Positions 1 through 8,564 are shown, numbered from the stretch's first letter. The stretch: DNA of 36,927 nt from Lachnospiraceae bacterium (GCA_017465475.1 JAFTWC010000045.1:1-36927), one strand, 5' to 3'. Program-made: numbers and translations. Notes: a model not told the origin generated them from the sequence alone.

Positions 1-2
1 AT

Positions 3-539
3 TTTGTTGGTGTTTGTTGCAGAATGGCAGCATTTACATTGTTGAGAGATGATATCCTGGTAAATAACACTGATTTTCAAAAAACATCTATGATGTCATT
101 GACGTTTGATAATTATTCGTTTGAAAAGATGCCCACTAAATATATGACAGATGAAAATTTAAAGGCATTTGAAAACTTTTATGTACCAATACCTACAAGC
201 ACATCAACAGATAAAGAGGTTCAAAAAAAAGTTTTGGAGCAAGCTCTTAAGGAGAGAGGAATTCAATTTAAAAATCCCAATTTAAAGTTTATAGGTATGG
301 TTGGGCACAATACCATAGATGAATCTGATCCGTTTCTGTTTATAGATCATGCAGGAGTGATATACGAAAAAAATGGCTCTGTATATCTTTTGGAAAAATT
401 AGCGTTCCAGGAACCATATCAATGGATCGAATTCCCATCCGAAGAAGAGATTATTAAATATTTTGAGTCAAAATATAATTTAGATTCAACCGGTAAAATG
501 GCGGAACCTATATATATGATCAATGATAAGCTGTTTTAA
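3..539 (+). CDS. DUF4300-family protein, 3' part (5' end outside window)
   Basis: The frame is open from the window edge, so the ATG at 24 is probably internal; reading upstream of it adds F-V-G-V-C-C-R before M-A-A-F. The visible part resembles the C-terminal two thirds of DUF4300 lipoproteins of Firmicutes: a C-R-x-x-A-F-x-L-L segment at the left, a P-T-S-T-S-T-D-K-E-V-Q segment followed by K-E-R-G-I-Q-F, then H-A-G-V and E-K-L-A-F-Q-E-P-Y-Q. Family members are usually about 300 residues with a lipoprotein signal, which would lie upstream. Function is unknown. The gene is clearly more AT-rich than the genes from 1365 onward. Family assignment is from remembered motifs, not a search. Confidence 0.75.
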   Translation, partial: FVGVCCRMAAFTLLRDDILVNNTDFQKTSMMSLTFDNYSFEKMPTKYMTDENLKAFENFYVPIPTSTSTDKEVQKKVLEQALKERGIQFKNPNLKFIGMVGHNTIDESDPFLFIDHAGVIYEKNGSVYLLEKLAFQEPYQWIEFPSEEEIIKYFESKYNLDSTGKMAEPIYMINDKLF

Positions 540-621
540 CACAGTTATACACATTCCTAAAAGCGACACTGTAGGTGTCTTTGCGAATAGGCGCGGACTG
601 AACTGTAAGTATAAGAAAGCA

Positions 622-650
622 TTGAAAAAAGATAAAGTATGTGTTATAAT
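622..650 (+). promoter_or_regulatory. Consensus sigma-A promoter of an antisense RNA
   Basis: TTGAAA (622-627), 17-bp spacer, TATAAT (645-650). It is one of the best promoters in the window, yet no protein gene follows; the predicted transcript starts near 656 and runs into the hairpin at 711-752. Confidence 0.75.
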
Positions 651-655
651 CAAGT

Positions 656-757
656 CATAAAGAGAGCAACCGCCACACAAGGTGGTTAGCTTCCTATAGT
701 TAAGTTCACAATAAACTCACCTACGACCCGCTAAGTACATAGGTGAGTTTATTTATT
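656..757 (+). ncRNA. Type I antitoxin-like antisense RNA
   Basis: About 100 nt between the consensus promoter (622-650) and the terminator hairpin (711-752). It contains a small 7-bp hairpin (arms around 669-675 and 681-687, one G-U pair). The terminator is shared in inverse orientation with the small hydrophobic remnant ORF on the opposite strand (753-806). This convergent layout, toxin mRNA and antitoxin RNA overlapping at their 3' ends, is that of the TxpA/RatA-like (holin-like toxin) type I systems. The assignment is inference from architecture and partial recall of similar loci in gut Firmicutes; the RNA may be orphaned because the toxin is truncated. Confidence 0.55.
711..752. terminator. 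Bidirectional terminator hairpin
   Basis: Perfect 13-bp inverted repeat, arms 711-723 and 740-752 (ATAAACTCACCTA and its complement), 16-nt loop. T-rich sequence follows on the plus strand (751-759). Confidence 0.8.
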
Positions 758-806
758 TTCGCTTGTTGTTCCTATCTATGTAGGCAAGCAGTGCAATGAG
801 CATCAT
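753..806 (-). pseudogene. Remnant of a small hydrophobic (holin-like) toxin
   Basis: On the minus strand an ATG-ATG start at 806 opens a 17-codon frame ending at 753: M-M-L-I-A-L-L-A-Y-I-D-R-N-N-K-R-K. A hydrophobic stretch followed by a basic tail is the C-terminal pattern of TxpA/Fst-like type I toxins, which are usually 25-35 residues. The frame is closed by a stop three codons upstream of the ATGs, so the N-terminal half of the membrane segment is missing. The break lies next to the start of the orphan ORF at 836. I read it as a decayed toxin; an intact but very short peptide cannot be excluded. Confidence 0.4.
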
Positions 807-835
807 AGCAAATTACCGCATTTGGTGAGACGGTT

Positions 836-1135
836 ATGGAACTGTTGCCGGTCGGAGTTACCATTCCGACATTTAGTGACGAGATAGAAGGAATAGAGTT
901 GGATGCTGATTTGCATGCAGAGGTTTGCGGAGTGTATTATGCACCTGAGATGGAATCTGAATATGAAGATGAGGCCGGTACATATGAAAGTGCATTTGCT
1001 ATATCAGAAGACGGATACCTTTATGAATGGGATGATAAGCATGCGATAAGTCCGGACGGACAGTGGCACAAATACCCGATTGTCAGATTGGAAGGTTACG
1101 AGGCGGAAATTATGTGTATGGATTTTATGTTGTAG
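836..1135 (+). CDS. Small acidic protein, possibly the 3' remnant of a larger gene
   Basis: 99 residues, very acidic, with many Asp/Glu and aromatic residues; no signal peptide or membrane segment. A weak RBS (GGTGAG, about 824-829) precedes the ATG. The same frame stays open upstream to a stop at about 806-808, adding I-T-A-F-G-E-T-V before the Met. That makes it plausible that this is the C-terminal piece of a longer protein cut by the recombination that also truncated the toxin at 753-806. I do not recognise the family. Base composition is intermediate between the AT-rich left edge and the helicase gene. Followed by the hairpin at 1203. Confidence 0.5.
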   Translation: MELLPVGVTIPTFSDEIEGIELDADLHAEVCGVYYAPEMESEYEDEAGTYESAFAISEDGYLYEWDDKHAISPDGQWHKYPIVRLEGYEAEIMCMDFML

Positions 1136-1202
1136 AATGTGAAAAAGTAGATACGTTGCCAAGTAACGTTCCTGCGCCGAACTAAATAGATAAAAAGACA
1201 AA

Positions 1203-1236
1203 AATGAAGTGTGCGTATTTTTACGCACACTTCATT
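1203..1236. terminator. 15-bp terminator hairpin
   Basis: Perfect inverted repeat AATGAAGTGTGCGTA (1203-1217) / complement (1222-1236) with a TTTT loop. The T-rich tail is on the minus strand (complement of the A-rich run 1191-1202), so termination of leftward transcription is at least as likely as of rightward. It covers the first in-frame ATG (1209) of the helicase frame, which argues against that start. Confidence 0.7.
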
Positions 1237-1287
1237 ATGTATTATACAACAAATCGCATTACAAGTCTATACCTTTTTTTGAAAAAG

Positions 1288-1296
1288 TGCTAGAAT
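1288..1296 (+). promoter_or_regulatory. Possible extended -10 promoter of the helicase gene
   Basis: TGC-TAGAAT at 1288-1296, 69 bp upstream of the chosen ATG; no convincing -35 box. Confidence 0.35.
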
Positions 1297-1364
1297 ATTT
1301 TCGTAACAAAGAAACGAAGATTGTGAAGGGATGTGCACAAGAGGATCAAAAGGAGGAAATCCAA

Positions 1365-4300
1365 ATGAAGGTATTGGGAACCGGTAGGGAAGAGGAAGAA
1401 TTGCAGTTGCAAAAAATCCTGGAAGTTGCACAGAAAAATTTGGAACGGACGGAGAAACGTCAGGCAGGACTGTCGGAGCAGTTGAAGGAAATGTTAGAGT
1501 CCTTTGATGCCAGCGACAAAGAAATGCAGGCTTTATGGAACAACACGGAGTCCTTGTTTCAGGAGAGCAAGAGGGAAATACTTCGGAGCAGAAAGGCAAG
1601 TAAAAAGCCTTACTTCGGAAGAATTGATTTTACGGGGGCAGGTCTTACGGAGCCGGAATCCTATTACGTGGGACGTGCAGGGATTTCGTTGGACGGAGTA
1701 GAGCCGTTGGTAATTGACTGGAGAGCTCCCATTGCATCGGTGTATTACGAAAATGCGCTGGGAACCTGCACCTATGAGGTAAAAGACACCACAGAAGATG
1801 AAACAAGAGTGCAAGAGATTGACTTGTTCCGGAAACGTACTTACGAAATCGAAGACGGGAAACTGATTGATTTCTTCGATTCGGATATTGTGGCCAACGA
1901 TGATCTTCTGACAAAGTATTTGGCTAAGAGTAAAAAGGCCGTGTTGGGCGAAATCATCGGAACCATACAAAAAGAACAAAATGCCATAATCAGAATGTCT
2001 CCAAAGACAAATCTGATTGTGCAGGGAGTGGCAGGTTCGGGAAAAACCACCGTTGCCATGCACCGCATTTCCTACATTTTGTATAACTATGAGCAGTTTC
2101 GTCCGGTGGATTTTTATATTGTGGGAAGTAACCGGATTTTGTTAAATTACATTACCGGTGTGCTGCCGGAACTGGACGTATACGGTGTTTCTCAGATGAC
2201 CATGGAGCAGCTGTTTACCCGTCTGCTTTATGAAGATTGGGATGATAAAAAGTATAAAATCGTGGCTACGGACCAAAAGAATAAAGAGGCATATCGAAAA
2301 GGGGAATCTGCCTGGTTTCATGATTTGGAAGCCTTTTGTGAGGAATACGAGGAAAAAACGATTCCTACAGAGTCGGTGGTTATTGAGAAAAACGGTGTGG
2401 TGCTGTTAGAAAAAAAGTCCATTGAAAATTACAGAAAGAGTAACCCGCAACTGTCGGTGCAGGCAAAGATTAATGCACTGAATGAGTGGTTGCTGGGAAG
2501 ACTGGAAAATGAATTAACCGGAAAGTCGGTTTCTTATACGCCGGAGGAGAAAAAGGAACTGAACAGAAGTTGTAAAGTGCATTTCGGAAAAGATGAATGG
2601 AAAGGGTCCATATTCGACGTATACGAAGCGTTTTTGAAAAGCCAAAGAAAACGGGGATATAGCATTTTTGCGGAACCGGGGAGCTATGACGTGTATGACC
2701 TGGCGGCACTGGCATACTTGTACAAGCGGATTAAGGAAATCGACCCAATCCGTGAAGCGTCTCATGTCATTATCGACGAGGCACAGGACTTCGGCATGAT
2801 GGTATATTCCACCCTTGCTTATTGCCTCAGGGGGTGTACCTATACGATTATGGGGGATGTTTCCCAGAATATCCATTACGGTTACGGATTAAATGATTGG
2901 GAAGAATTACGGAAGCTTATTCTGACGGGAGATTATGATAACTTCGGTATTTTGAAGAAGAGCTATCGTAATACGGTGGAAATCTCGGAATTTGCCACAG
3001 AGATTCTGCGCCACGGAAGCTTTTCCATTTACCCGGCAGAGCCGATTTTGCGTCACGGAAACCCGGTGAGTGTGACGGCATACGACACGGACGAAGAAAT
3101 GAACCGGGCAGTAGTGGATATTATTGAAAACTGGAAAAAGGACGGTCACGGAACCATTGCGGTAATCTGTGCCGATGAGCAGGAAACGGCATATGTCACA
3201 CAGGTGTTAAGTGAAAAAATGACGTTGGCGGATAATAATCCGGAGACGGCAGTGTTTGACGAAGGAGTTATGGTGCTTCCGGTGGAGTACACAAAGGGCT
3301 TGGAATTTGATGCCGTACTACTGTATCATCCGTCGGGACAGCATTATCCGGCAGAAGACCGGTATGTAAAGCTACTGTATGTGGCGGCCACCAGAGCGTT
3401 GCATGAATTGGCAGTGGTACATAGAAACGATTTGACGGACTTGATAGGGGCACCGGTGTCAGATGAAAAGAAGTTGCGTTCCTTGGAAAAACAACAGGAT
3501 ATTTTACGGGTGGCGGCACCTCGCATTATTCCGAAGATTACGGAAGAAAAAAAGCAGGATGAGCTTGCAAGGATACTTGAGCGGACCACGAAGCGTTATG
3601 GGCTGAATCAGCAAAAAAAGCAGGCGGAACCTGCAAAAACAACTGAGAAAGCCGTAGGGAAAGCAGAAGAACAGAAGGTACAAAAACCCGGGGAAACCGA
3701 TGCGGAACTCAACCCATCGCCGTATCAGTTTAATTCCATTGTGGAAAAGGAAAAACTGACACCAAAGGGGCACGGCAGAATTGACTGCGGAGTACGCTGG
3801 GTAACAAAATCAAAGACCTTTGTGGAGGCGGTGAGCAACTACGGAATTCTTCGTGTGACACCGGTTACCGATGAAATCGTCCGGGTTCAGTTTATCAGAG
3901 GACAGGAGAATACCTTTGCGGACGGAAAGCAGAAGTATACAGGAGAGGAAAAGGTGTCCTTTACCACCAGAGAAAACACCACTGCATACGAGATTATTAC
4001 GAAAAAGCTGGTGGTTCGTATCGGGAAGAAGAGTGGTGCCATTACCTTTTTGGATGCCAAGGGAATGCTTCTTTTGAAAGAATCCGAAAAAGAACCGCGC
4101 CAAATCGAACCGGAGGTTTCAACGACCTGGAACTATTTTGATTGGGAAAAGAGTGAAAAAATCACTGCCAAGGGGATTTCGGATTCGGAGTTGGAGTTTG
4201 TAAACGGGAAAGCACGTTATATATCCATGGGCGGAAAGAAAAAGAGAATGCCTTTGTTACTGTCCAAAAAGGGATACGGAATTGCGGTTTCGGCAGAGAG

Positions 4301-4433
4301 TACCGTCTCGTTCTGCGGTGTAGGAGTGTACGGACAGTACCTTTGTACCGAAGAAGAACAACAGATTGATTATTACGTATTATTCGGCGGAACCAACGAA
4401 GCGAATATACGGTTATACAAATCGTTCTCGTAA
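1365..4433 (+). CDS. HelD-like SF1 helicase/ATPase fused to a GH31 N-terminal domain
   Basis: 1022 residues from ATG 1365, chosen because AAGGAGG sits at 1350-1356 and an in-frame ATG at 1209 lies inside a terminator. Residues 1-80 are a charged coiled-coil region as in HelD, the UvrD-like ATPase that releases stalled RNA polymerase in Firmicutes. Motifs: Walker A G-V-A-G-S-G-K-T (221-228), Walker B D-E-A-Q (471-474), motif V around E-Y-T-K-G-L-E-F-D, motif VI V-A-A-T-R-A-L (about 675-681). HelD proteins normally end near residue 750. Here a K/E/Q-rich linker (about 735-795) leads to about 220 extra residues (800-1022) resembling the beta-sandwich N-domain of GH31 alpha-glucosidases: R-V-T-P-V-T-D-E-I-V-R-V-Q-F, L-L-L-S-K-K-G-Y-G-I, and I-D-Y-Y-V-L-F-G. 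No GH31 catalytic barrel is present. Helicase call is firm; the GH31-like tail is from pattern recall. Confidence 0.85.
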   Translation: MKVLGTGREEEELQLQKILEVAQKNLERTEKRQAGLSEQLKEMLESFDASDKEMQALWNNTESLFQESKREILRSRKASKKPYFGRIDFTGAGLTEPESYYVGRAGISLDGVEPLVIDWRAPIASVYYENALGTCTYEVKDTTEDETRVQEIDLFRKRTYEIEDGKLIDFFDSDIVANDDLLTKYLAKSKKAVLGEIIGTIQKEQNAIIRMSPKTNLIVQGVAGSGKTTVAMHRISYILYNYEQFRPVDFYIVGSNRILLNYITGVLPELDVYGVSQMTMEQLFTRLLYEDWDDKKYKIVATDQKNKEAYRKGESAWFHDLEAFCEEYEEKTIPTESVVIEKNGVVLLEKKSIENYRKSNPQLSVQAKINALNEWLLGRLENELTGKSVSYTPEEKKELNRSCKVHFGKDEWKGSIFDVYEAFLKSQRKRGYSIFAEPGSYDVYDLAALAYLYKRIKEIDPIREASHVIIDEAQDFGMMVYSTLAYCLRGCTYTIMGDVSQNIHYGYGLNDWEELRKLILTGDYDNFGILKKSYRNTVEISEFATEILRHGSFSIYPAEPILRHGNPVSVTAYDTDEEMNRAVVDIIENWKKDGHGTIAVICADEQETAYVTQVLSEKMTLADNNPETAVFDEGVMVLPVEYTKGLEFDAVLLYHPSGQHYPAEDRYVKLLYVAATRALHELAVVHRNDLTDLIGAPVSDEKKLRSLEKQQDILRVAAPRIIPKITEEKKQDELARILERTTKRYGLNQQKKQAEPAKTTEKAVGKAEEQKVQKPGETDAELNPSPYQFNSIVEKEKLTPKGHGRIDCGVRWVTKSKTFVEAVSNYGILRVTPVTDEIVRVQFIRGQENTFADGKQKYTGEEKVSFTTRENTTAYEIITKKLVVRIGKKSGAITFLDAKGMLLLKESEKEPRQIEPEVSTTWNYFDWEKSEKITAKGISDSELEFVNGKARYISMGGKKKRMPLLLSKKGYGIAVSAESTVSFCGVGVYGQYLCTEEEQQIDYYVLFGGTNEANIRLYKSFS

Positions 4434-4460
4434 CTGTGTCTGTATTAACCAAATAATAAG

Positions 4461-4497
4461 AAAAGGTTGCATATCCGATTGGGTATACAACCTTTTT
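4461..4497. terminator. Bidirectional terminator between convergent genes
   Basis: AAAAGGTTG/CAACCTTTT stem extended inward by ATATCC/GGGTAT (one G-U), T-rich tails on both strands; serves the helicase gene and the convergent LysM gene. Confidence 0.8.
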
Positions 4498-4535
4498 GCT
4501 TATTTTCTTATAGTCTCAGTTGTTATGTAAGTGAC

Positions 4536-5885
4536 TTACGGGAAAACGATGAGCTGACCAACTTTGATTAAATCAGCGTTCTCGATTGCGTTTGCACTTA
4601 CAAGATCAGCTACGGTATAGCCGTATGCCTTTGCAATCTTACCAAGAGTATCGCCTGCTACTACCAGGTGTCTCTTTGCAGTATCAACGGACGGAACTGC
4701 TAATTTAGCACCAACCTTGATTAAGTCTGCGTTTTCAATGCTGTTTGCTTCTGCGAATTCCTTTACGGTTAAACCGTATGCTGCTGCAATCTTACCAAGG
4801 GTATCGCCAGCCTTAACTACGTACTCACCTGCGGTAACTTCTACAGCCGGCTCTTCGGTCTTCGGCTCTTCTGCAACCGGCTCATCAGCCTTCGGCTCTT
4901 CTACAGCCGGCTCGTCAGCCTTCGGTTCCTCTGCCTTCGGCTCTTCTGCTGCTGCATCTTCTAAAGTAATACCGTAAACGGTAACATTGTCAATGTATAC
5001 GCCGTAACCGGAGCTTGCGAATAAAAGCTCGGTGGAATCAGCTGCTGCGGTTAAGGTGAGAGTCTTCTCAACCTTGGTGCCAACGCCTTCGTTTGCGATG
5101 GACTGAATTTCGGTAGCAGTACTTGCATCGTTTGCATTGTTGATTAAGTAGAAACGAACACCTGCATCAGCTTCGGAATCGAACTGTAATGCAACCTTGA
5201 AGGTGATGGAATCACCGGCAGCCAATACTTCCGGAAGTGCGAAAGAACACTTCATGGTAGCACCGCCGTTGAAGGTGATGGAACCGTCAGCGTTGTTTAC
5301 CGGGTCAGCACCGTTGTTGAATACTCTCTTGCTGATGTCAAGAGCAACACCGCTTGCAGCCGGAGTCTCTGCCGGAGCTTCAGCCGGCTTGTCACCTAAG
5401 AAGATGTCGTAGATGGTAACATTGTCAATATTTACGCCGTAACCGGAGCTTGCAAATAAAAGCTCAGTGGAATCAGCAGCTGCGGTTAAGGTGAAGGTCT
5501 TCTCAACTACGGAGCCGGTACCTTCGTTTGCAATCGTCTGAATCTCGGTAGCAGTGCTTACATCCGAAGCGTTTGCAATTAAGTAGAAACGTACAGCGGT
5601 GTCTGCATCAGAATTGAACTGCATCTTTACGTTAACCTTAATGCTTTCACCTGCAGCAAGGGTGGTCGGAAGAGCGAAAGAACTCTTCATGGTATTCTGG
5701 CCGCTGAAGGTAATAGAACCGTCAGCATTGTCTACCGGACCGGAACCGTTAACGAATACTCTTGTTGCAATATCCAAAGAAGCAGCCTCCTCTGCTGCCT
5801 GTGCCACGGACATGTTGCCCATGGAAAGAACCATCATGGCTGCTGCCATAGCAACGGCCATAGCTCGACGAACGAACTTTTTCAT
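4536..5885 (-). CDS. Secreted LysM protein with two duplicated CBM-like domains
   Basis: 449 residues. Signal peptide 1-30 (basic M-K-K-F-V-R-R, hydrophobic Ala/Met core, A-Q-A-A cleavage region), so exported. Two copies of a ~130-residue beta-rich domain (about 38-165 and 180-305) share D-N/N-N-A-D-G-S-I-T-F, R-F-Y-L-I and T-E-L-L-F-A-S-S-G-Y-G-V, resembling carbohydrate-binding or jelly-roll modules. An E-E-P-K-A/T/D repeat linker (about 310-345) follows, then two LysM domains (about 350-395 and 404-449), both with A-G-D-T-L-G-K-I-A and ending V-G-x-x-x-x-x-P. LysM binds N-acetylglucosamine polymers, so the protein is probably anchored non-covalently to peptidoglycan and displays the paired domains. 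RBS AGGAGG precedes the ATG on the minus strand. Only long minus-strand gene in the window. Confidence 0.9.
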   Translation of the reverse strand: MKKFVRRAMAVAMAAAMMVLSMGNMSVAQAAEEAASLDIATRVFVNGSGPVDNADGSITFSGQNTMKSSFALPTTLAAGESIKVNVKMQFNSDADTAVRFYLIANASDVSTATEIQTIANEGTGSVVEKTFTLTAAADSTELLFASSGYGVNIDNVTIYDIFLGDKPAEAPAETPAASGVALDISKRVFNNGADPVNNADGSITFNGGATMKCSFALPEVLAAGDSITFKVALQFDSEADAGVRFYLINNANDASTATEIQSIANEGVGTKVEKTLTLTAAADSTELLFASSGYGVYIDNVTVYGITLEDAAAEEPKAEEPKADEPAVEEPKADEPVAEEPKTEEPAVEVTAGEYVVKAGDTLGKIAAAYGLTVKEFAEANSIENADLIKVGAKLAVPSVDTAKRHLVVAGDTLGKIAKAYGYTVADLVSANAIENADLIKVGQLIVFP

Positions 5886-6052
5886 TTTTTTATCCTCCTA
5901 AAAAATGTATTGGTGTAAAAAAATTTGTCTTAATCACACCACGGAGATAAGTCTATCATTTTTTTTGGTTATTCTCTACAAGAATATTGCTATTTACTGT
6001 GCGAATTTTGCTATTTTTGCCATGTTTTGCATTTTTAGTGATCGATTTAAGG

Positions 6053-6081
6053 TGGAATTTTCCGCTTGCGTGATGTATAAT
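6053..6081 (+). promoter_or_regulatory. Probable promoter of the Ser/Thr kinase operon
   Basis: TATAAT at 6076-6081; a weak -35 (TGGAAT, 6053-6058) at 17 bp. Predicted start about 70 bp upstream of the kinase ATG. Confidence 0.5.
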
Positions 6082-6158
6082 GGAGTAACGAACATGCCTT
6101 ACAGTAAAATTACTACGACAAAACGGTACGGAAAATCGTATCATGAGCAGGGGTTTAT

Positions 6159-7949
6159 ATGAGCAGGATGCAGTATCAGGTGATAATGACAATAAAAGAA
6201 TCCAATAAGGGAAGCGTGTATCTTGCCTCTGTGGAAGGATATGACTTCCCTTTGATTGTGAAACGGTTAAAACACGGTAACCGGGCGGTGTTTGAAGCAA
6301 TAAAAGAAATGAAAAACGAGCATATCCCCGAGATTTATGAAATAGAAGAAACAAAAAACGGCCTTTTGGTGGCGGAAGAATACATTGAAGGAGAGTTGCT
6401 GTCGGAGTTTTTGAACGGAAAGTCTCCGGATGAGAAGGAGTGTATTCGGATTGCAAAACAGCTCTGCGAGGGGTTAAAGGCAATGCACGAACATAAACCG
6501 CCTTTGATTCACCGTGACATTAAACCGTCCAACATTATTATAAATTCCAAAGGAATATTAAAGATTATTGATTTTGATTCTTCCAGGCAGTACAAAGAGG
6601 AGTCGGAAAGTGATACCAGGTTGTTAGGAACCGAGAAATATGCCGCTCCGGAGCAGTACGGCTTTTCCCAGACTGACTGCAGAAGTGACATATATTCCCT
6701 GGGAGTGGTATTCGGAAGTTTCCCGAAGGGAGAATCCGAAAAGAAGAATCGACGCTGGAAAAAGCTGGTGGAAAAGTGCACCTTGTTTGCACCGGAAAGC
6801 AGATTTCAGTCCATGGATGAAGTGGAAAAAGCACTGAGAAAAATAGAAAAAGCGGAATTTTCCGGATGGATAAAAGCAGGAGGTACGGCAGGCGGAGTTT
6901 TGCTTCTTGGCGGTATGCTTTTTGTTTTGTCAGGCGGGAGAGGCACTTCGAAAGAAAAGGAAGGAGCTGCCGTAACACCGTCTCCGGTGACGACAGGCAG
7001 TGAGAATCCTACCAGGACAGAGCCCGGTCCTACGTCGGAAGCCGGTTTTTCATCGGAGCTGAGTCCTACGCCGGAATCCGGTTTTTCATCGGAGCTGAGT
7101 CCTACGCCGGAATCCGATGTTACGCCGGGGCCAACCATTGCGCCGGAACTGACTACTACGCCGGAGCCGACCACTATGCCGGCACCGACTTCTGCACCGA
7201 AGCCCGGCCCTACACCCATTCCGGAGTTTGTCTACGAACAAAGCGACATGCCGGAGGAAGTATTATCGGAGGAATATAAAACCATCCCACCGGAATGGAG
7301 AGATGCAGAAACGGACTCTCAGGCGGTGGTTGAACTTAAAAAAAGGATACGGGAAGAACAGCTGCATGTGGAGTATTGCTTTAAAGACAGACTGGGAGAA
7401 AAGGATTACTTGTTGCATGAGCAAATGTTAACGCAACCGAACAGAACGTATGTGGCCATGAGTTTGTTGTCGTATCAGACAGCGAAACGGGTTACCATAG
7501 GAGAACATCTCGTAAAAGCGGAGGGCGGAATTATTCAGATTGCGGGCGAGTTTATGAGAAGCCTCCCGAACGGATATTATACGATATCATTATTTATCAG
7601 TGATTCGGATGTTACGGGGATTTCCCAAAATAATATCATTCTTTATGTGGCTGACAGTGATATGTTGGAAGAGCCTCAAATGTGGCTACAGAATACAACC
7701 ATGTGGGCCCAGGGCGAGGAAGAAGAAACTGTTTTTGCCGCTGTAAAAAACGATTCGGATAAGAAAATATCAGCTTTGATTGAAGAAGGAAAAGGTGCTG
7801 TAAGTAAGGATCTGTACCGAATTCTTTATGACGGCCGGGTGGTGGAATTATCTAATGAATTGCTACAAATGTGTGGAGATTACACGGTTTTCTATGTTAT
7901 GAGTACGGACGGCGGAAGAGAAATGATAAGTGTAACAAAGGAGTATTGA
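6159..7949 (+). CDS. Membrane-anchored eukaryotic-like Ser/Thr protein kinase
   Basis: 596 residues. Cytoplasmic kinase domain about 5-230: short Gly loop (S-N-K-G-S-V-Y-L-A), catalytic Lys in I-V-K-R-L, H-R-D-I-K-P-S-N (about 117-124), metal-binding motif D-F-D in place of D-F-G (about 137-139), and G-T-E-K-Y-A-A-P-E activation segment. One membrane helix at about 239-260, then an extracytoplasmic P/T/S linker including a twice-repeated 12-residue unit (G-F-S-S-E-L-S-P-T-P-E-S) and a ~220-residue C-terminal domain I do not recognise; there are no PASTA repeats, so it is not PrkC/Stk1-like in its sensor. Probably phosphorylates cytoplasmic targets in response to an outside signal. Start at 6159 (M-S-R-M-Q); 6168 is an alternative. 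The small HTH protein downstream is likely in the same transcript. Confidence 0.9.
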   Translation: MSRMQYQVIMTIKESNKGSVYLASVEGYDFPLIVKRLKHGNRAVFEAIKEMKNEHIPEIYEIEETKNGLLVAEEYIEGELLSEFLNGKSPDEKECIRIAKQLCEGLKAMHEHKPPLIHRDIKPSNIIINSKGILKIIDFDSSRQYKEESESDTRLLGTEKYAAPEQYGFSQTDCRSDIYSLGVVFGSFPKGESEKKNRRWKKLVEKCTLFAPESRFQSMDEVEKALRKIEKAEFSGWIKAGGTAGGVLLLGGMLFVLSGGRGTSKEKEGAAVTPSPVTTGSENPTRTEPGPTSEAGFSSELSPTPESGFSSELSPTPESDVTPGPTIAPELTTTPEPTTMPAPTSAPKPGPTPIPEFVYEQSDMPEEVLSEEYKTIPPEWRDAETDSQAVVELKKRIREEQLHVEYCFKDRLGEKDYLLHEQMLTQPNRTYVAMSLLSYQTAKRVTIGEHLVKAEGGIIQIAGEFMRSLPNGYYTISLFISDSDVTGISQNNIILYVADSDMLEEPQMWLQNTTMWAQGEEEETVFAAVKNDSDKKISALIEEGKGAVSKDLYRILYDGRVVELSNELLQMCGDYTVFYVMSTDGGREMISVTKEY

Positions 7950-8046
7950 ACGGAATTTTTTTGCAAAATGAATGAGTTTATTTTCCTGTATTATGCTGCC
8001 AGCATTGGAGTTTTGTGGAAGAAATTATTATAATGAAAGAGAGGTC

Positions 8047-8529
8047 ATGGGACAAATGACAGATATGAAACAAAATTATCTTGAGGTGTTGGAAGACGTG
8101 GAAAAGAGTACGGAAGAACTGATGCACGAGTTACAAAAAGCAGAGGATGTATTTGCATTTGCAAAAGAAAATGAGATGGAACTGGAGTCGGTTTCCCTTA
8201 CGGAACTGTTGGAACAGTTAGTAAATAAATATCAAAAACAGAAAAAAGATATTATTAAAGATGCCGGCCTGGATATGACCTACGGCTATCAGATATTTGA
8301 CGGAAGGAAGAAACCGAGACGTGACAAACTGCTCCAGCTTGTGTTCGGATTTCCGCTTACGGTGGACGAGGCCAACCGGGTATTACGGGCAGGCGGAGTC
8401 AGCGGTCTTTATGTACGTTGCAAAAGAGATACCATCTGCATGTATTGCTTACAGCAGAAGATGACGGTGGGGGAATGTGATGATTTGCTGGATCAGGCAG
8501 GAGAAGAAACGCTGATGCAGGACAAGTAA
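8047..8529 (+). CDS. Cytoplasmic protein with XRE-like HTH domain
   Basis: 160 residues from ATG 8047, preceded by AGAGAGG; ATGs at 8056 and 8068 are alternatives. Residues 1-50 are a charged helical segment. Residues about 55-150 match a conserved helix-turn-helix module seen next to Ser/Thr kinases in Clostridia: L-L-E-Q-L, Y-G-Y-Q-I-F-D-G-R-K-K-P-R-R-D-K-L-L-Q-L, then L-T-V-D-E-A-N-R-V-L-R-A-G-G-V-S-G-L-Y-V-R. The gene follows the kinase by about 100 bp with no terminator between them, and a strong terminator follows it. It may be a kinase substrate or a DNA-binding output of the kinase, which is inference from position. Confidence 0.7.
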   Translation: MGQMTDMKQNYLEVLEDVEKSTEELMHELQKAEDVFAFAKENEMELESVSLTELLEQLVNKYQKQKKDIIKDAGLDMTYGYQIFDGRKKPRRDKLLQLVFGFPLTVDEANRVLRAGGVSGLYVRCKRDTICMYCLQQKMTVGECDDLLDQAGEETLMQDK

Positions 8530-8564
8530 GATGTGAGAAGAGGAATGAAAGAAAATAGGTGTAG

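Noticed and set aside
1209-1364. Longer N-terminus for the HelD-like protein
   Set aside because: The ATG at 1209 sits in a 15-bp terminator stem; the added residues are not HelD-like, and ATG 1365 has an ideal AAGGAGG.
1533-2063. 176-codon minus-strand frame inside the helicase gene
   Set aside because: Lies opposite conserved helicase sequence and has no start signals.
4717-4977. Plus-strand Ser/Gly-rich frame opposite the LysM gene
   Set aside because: Shadow of the E-E-P-K-A linker repeat of the real minus-strand protein; no RBS.
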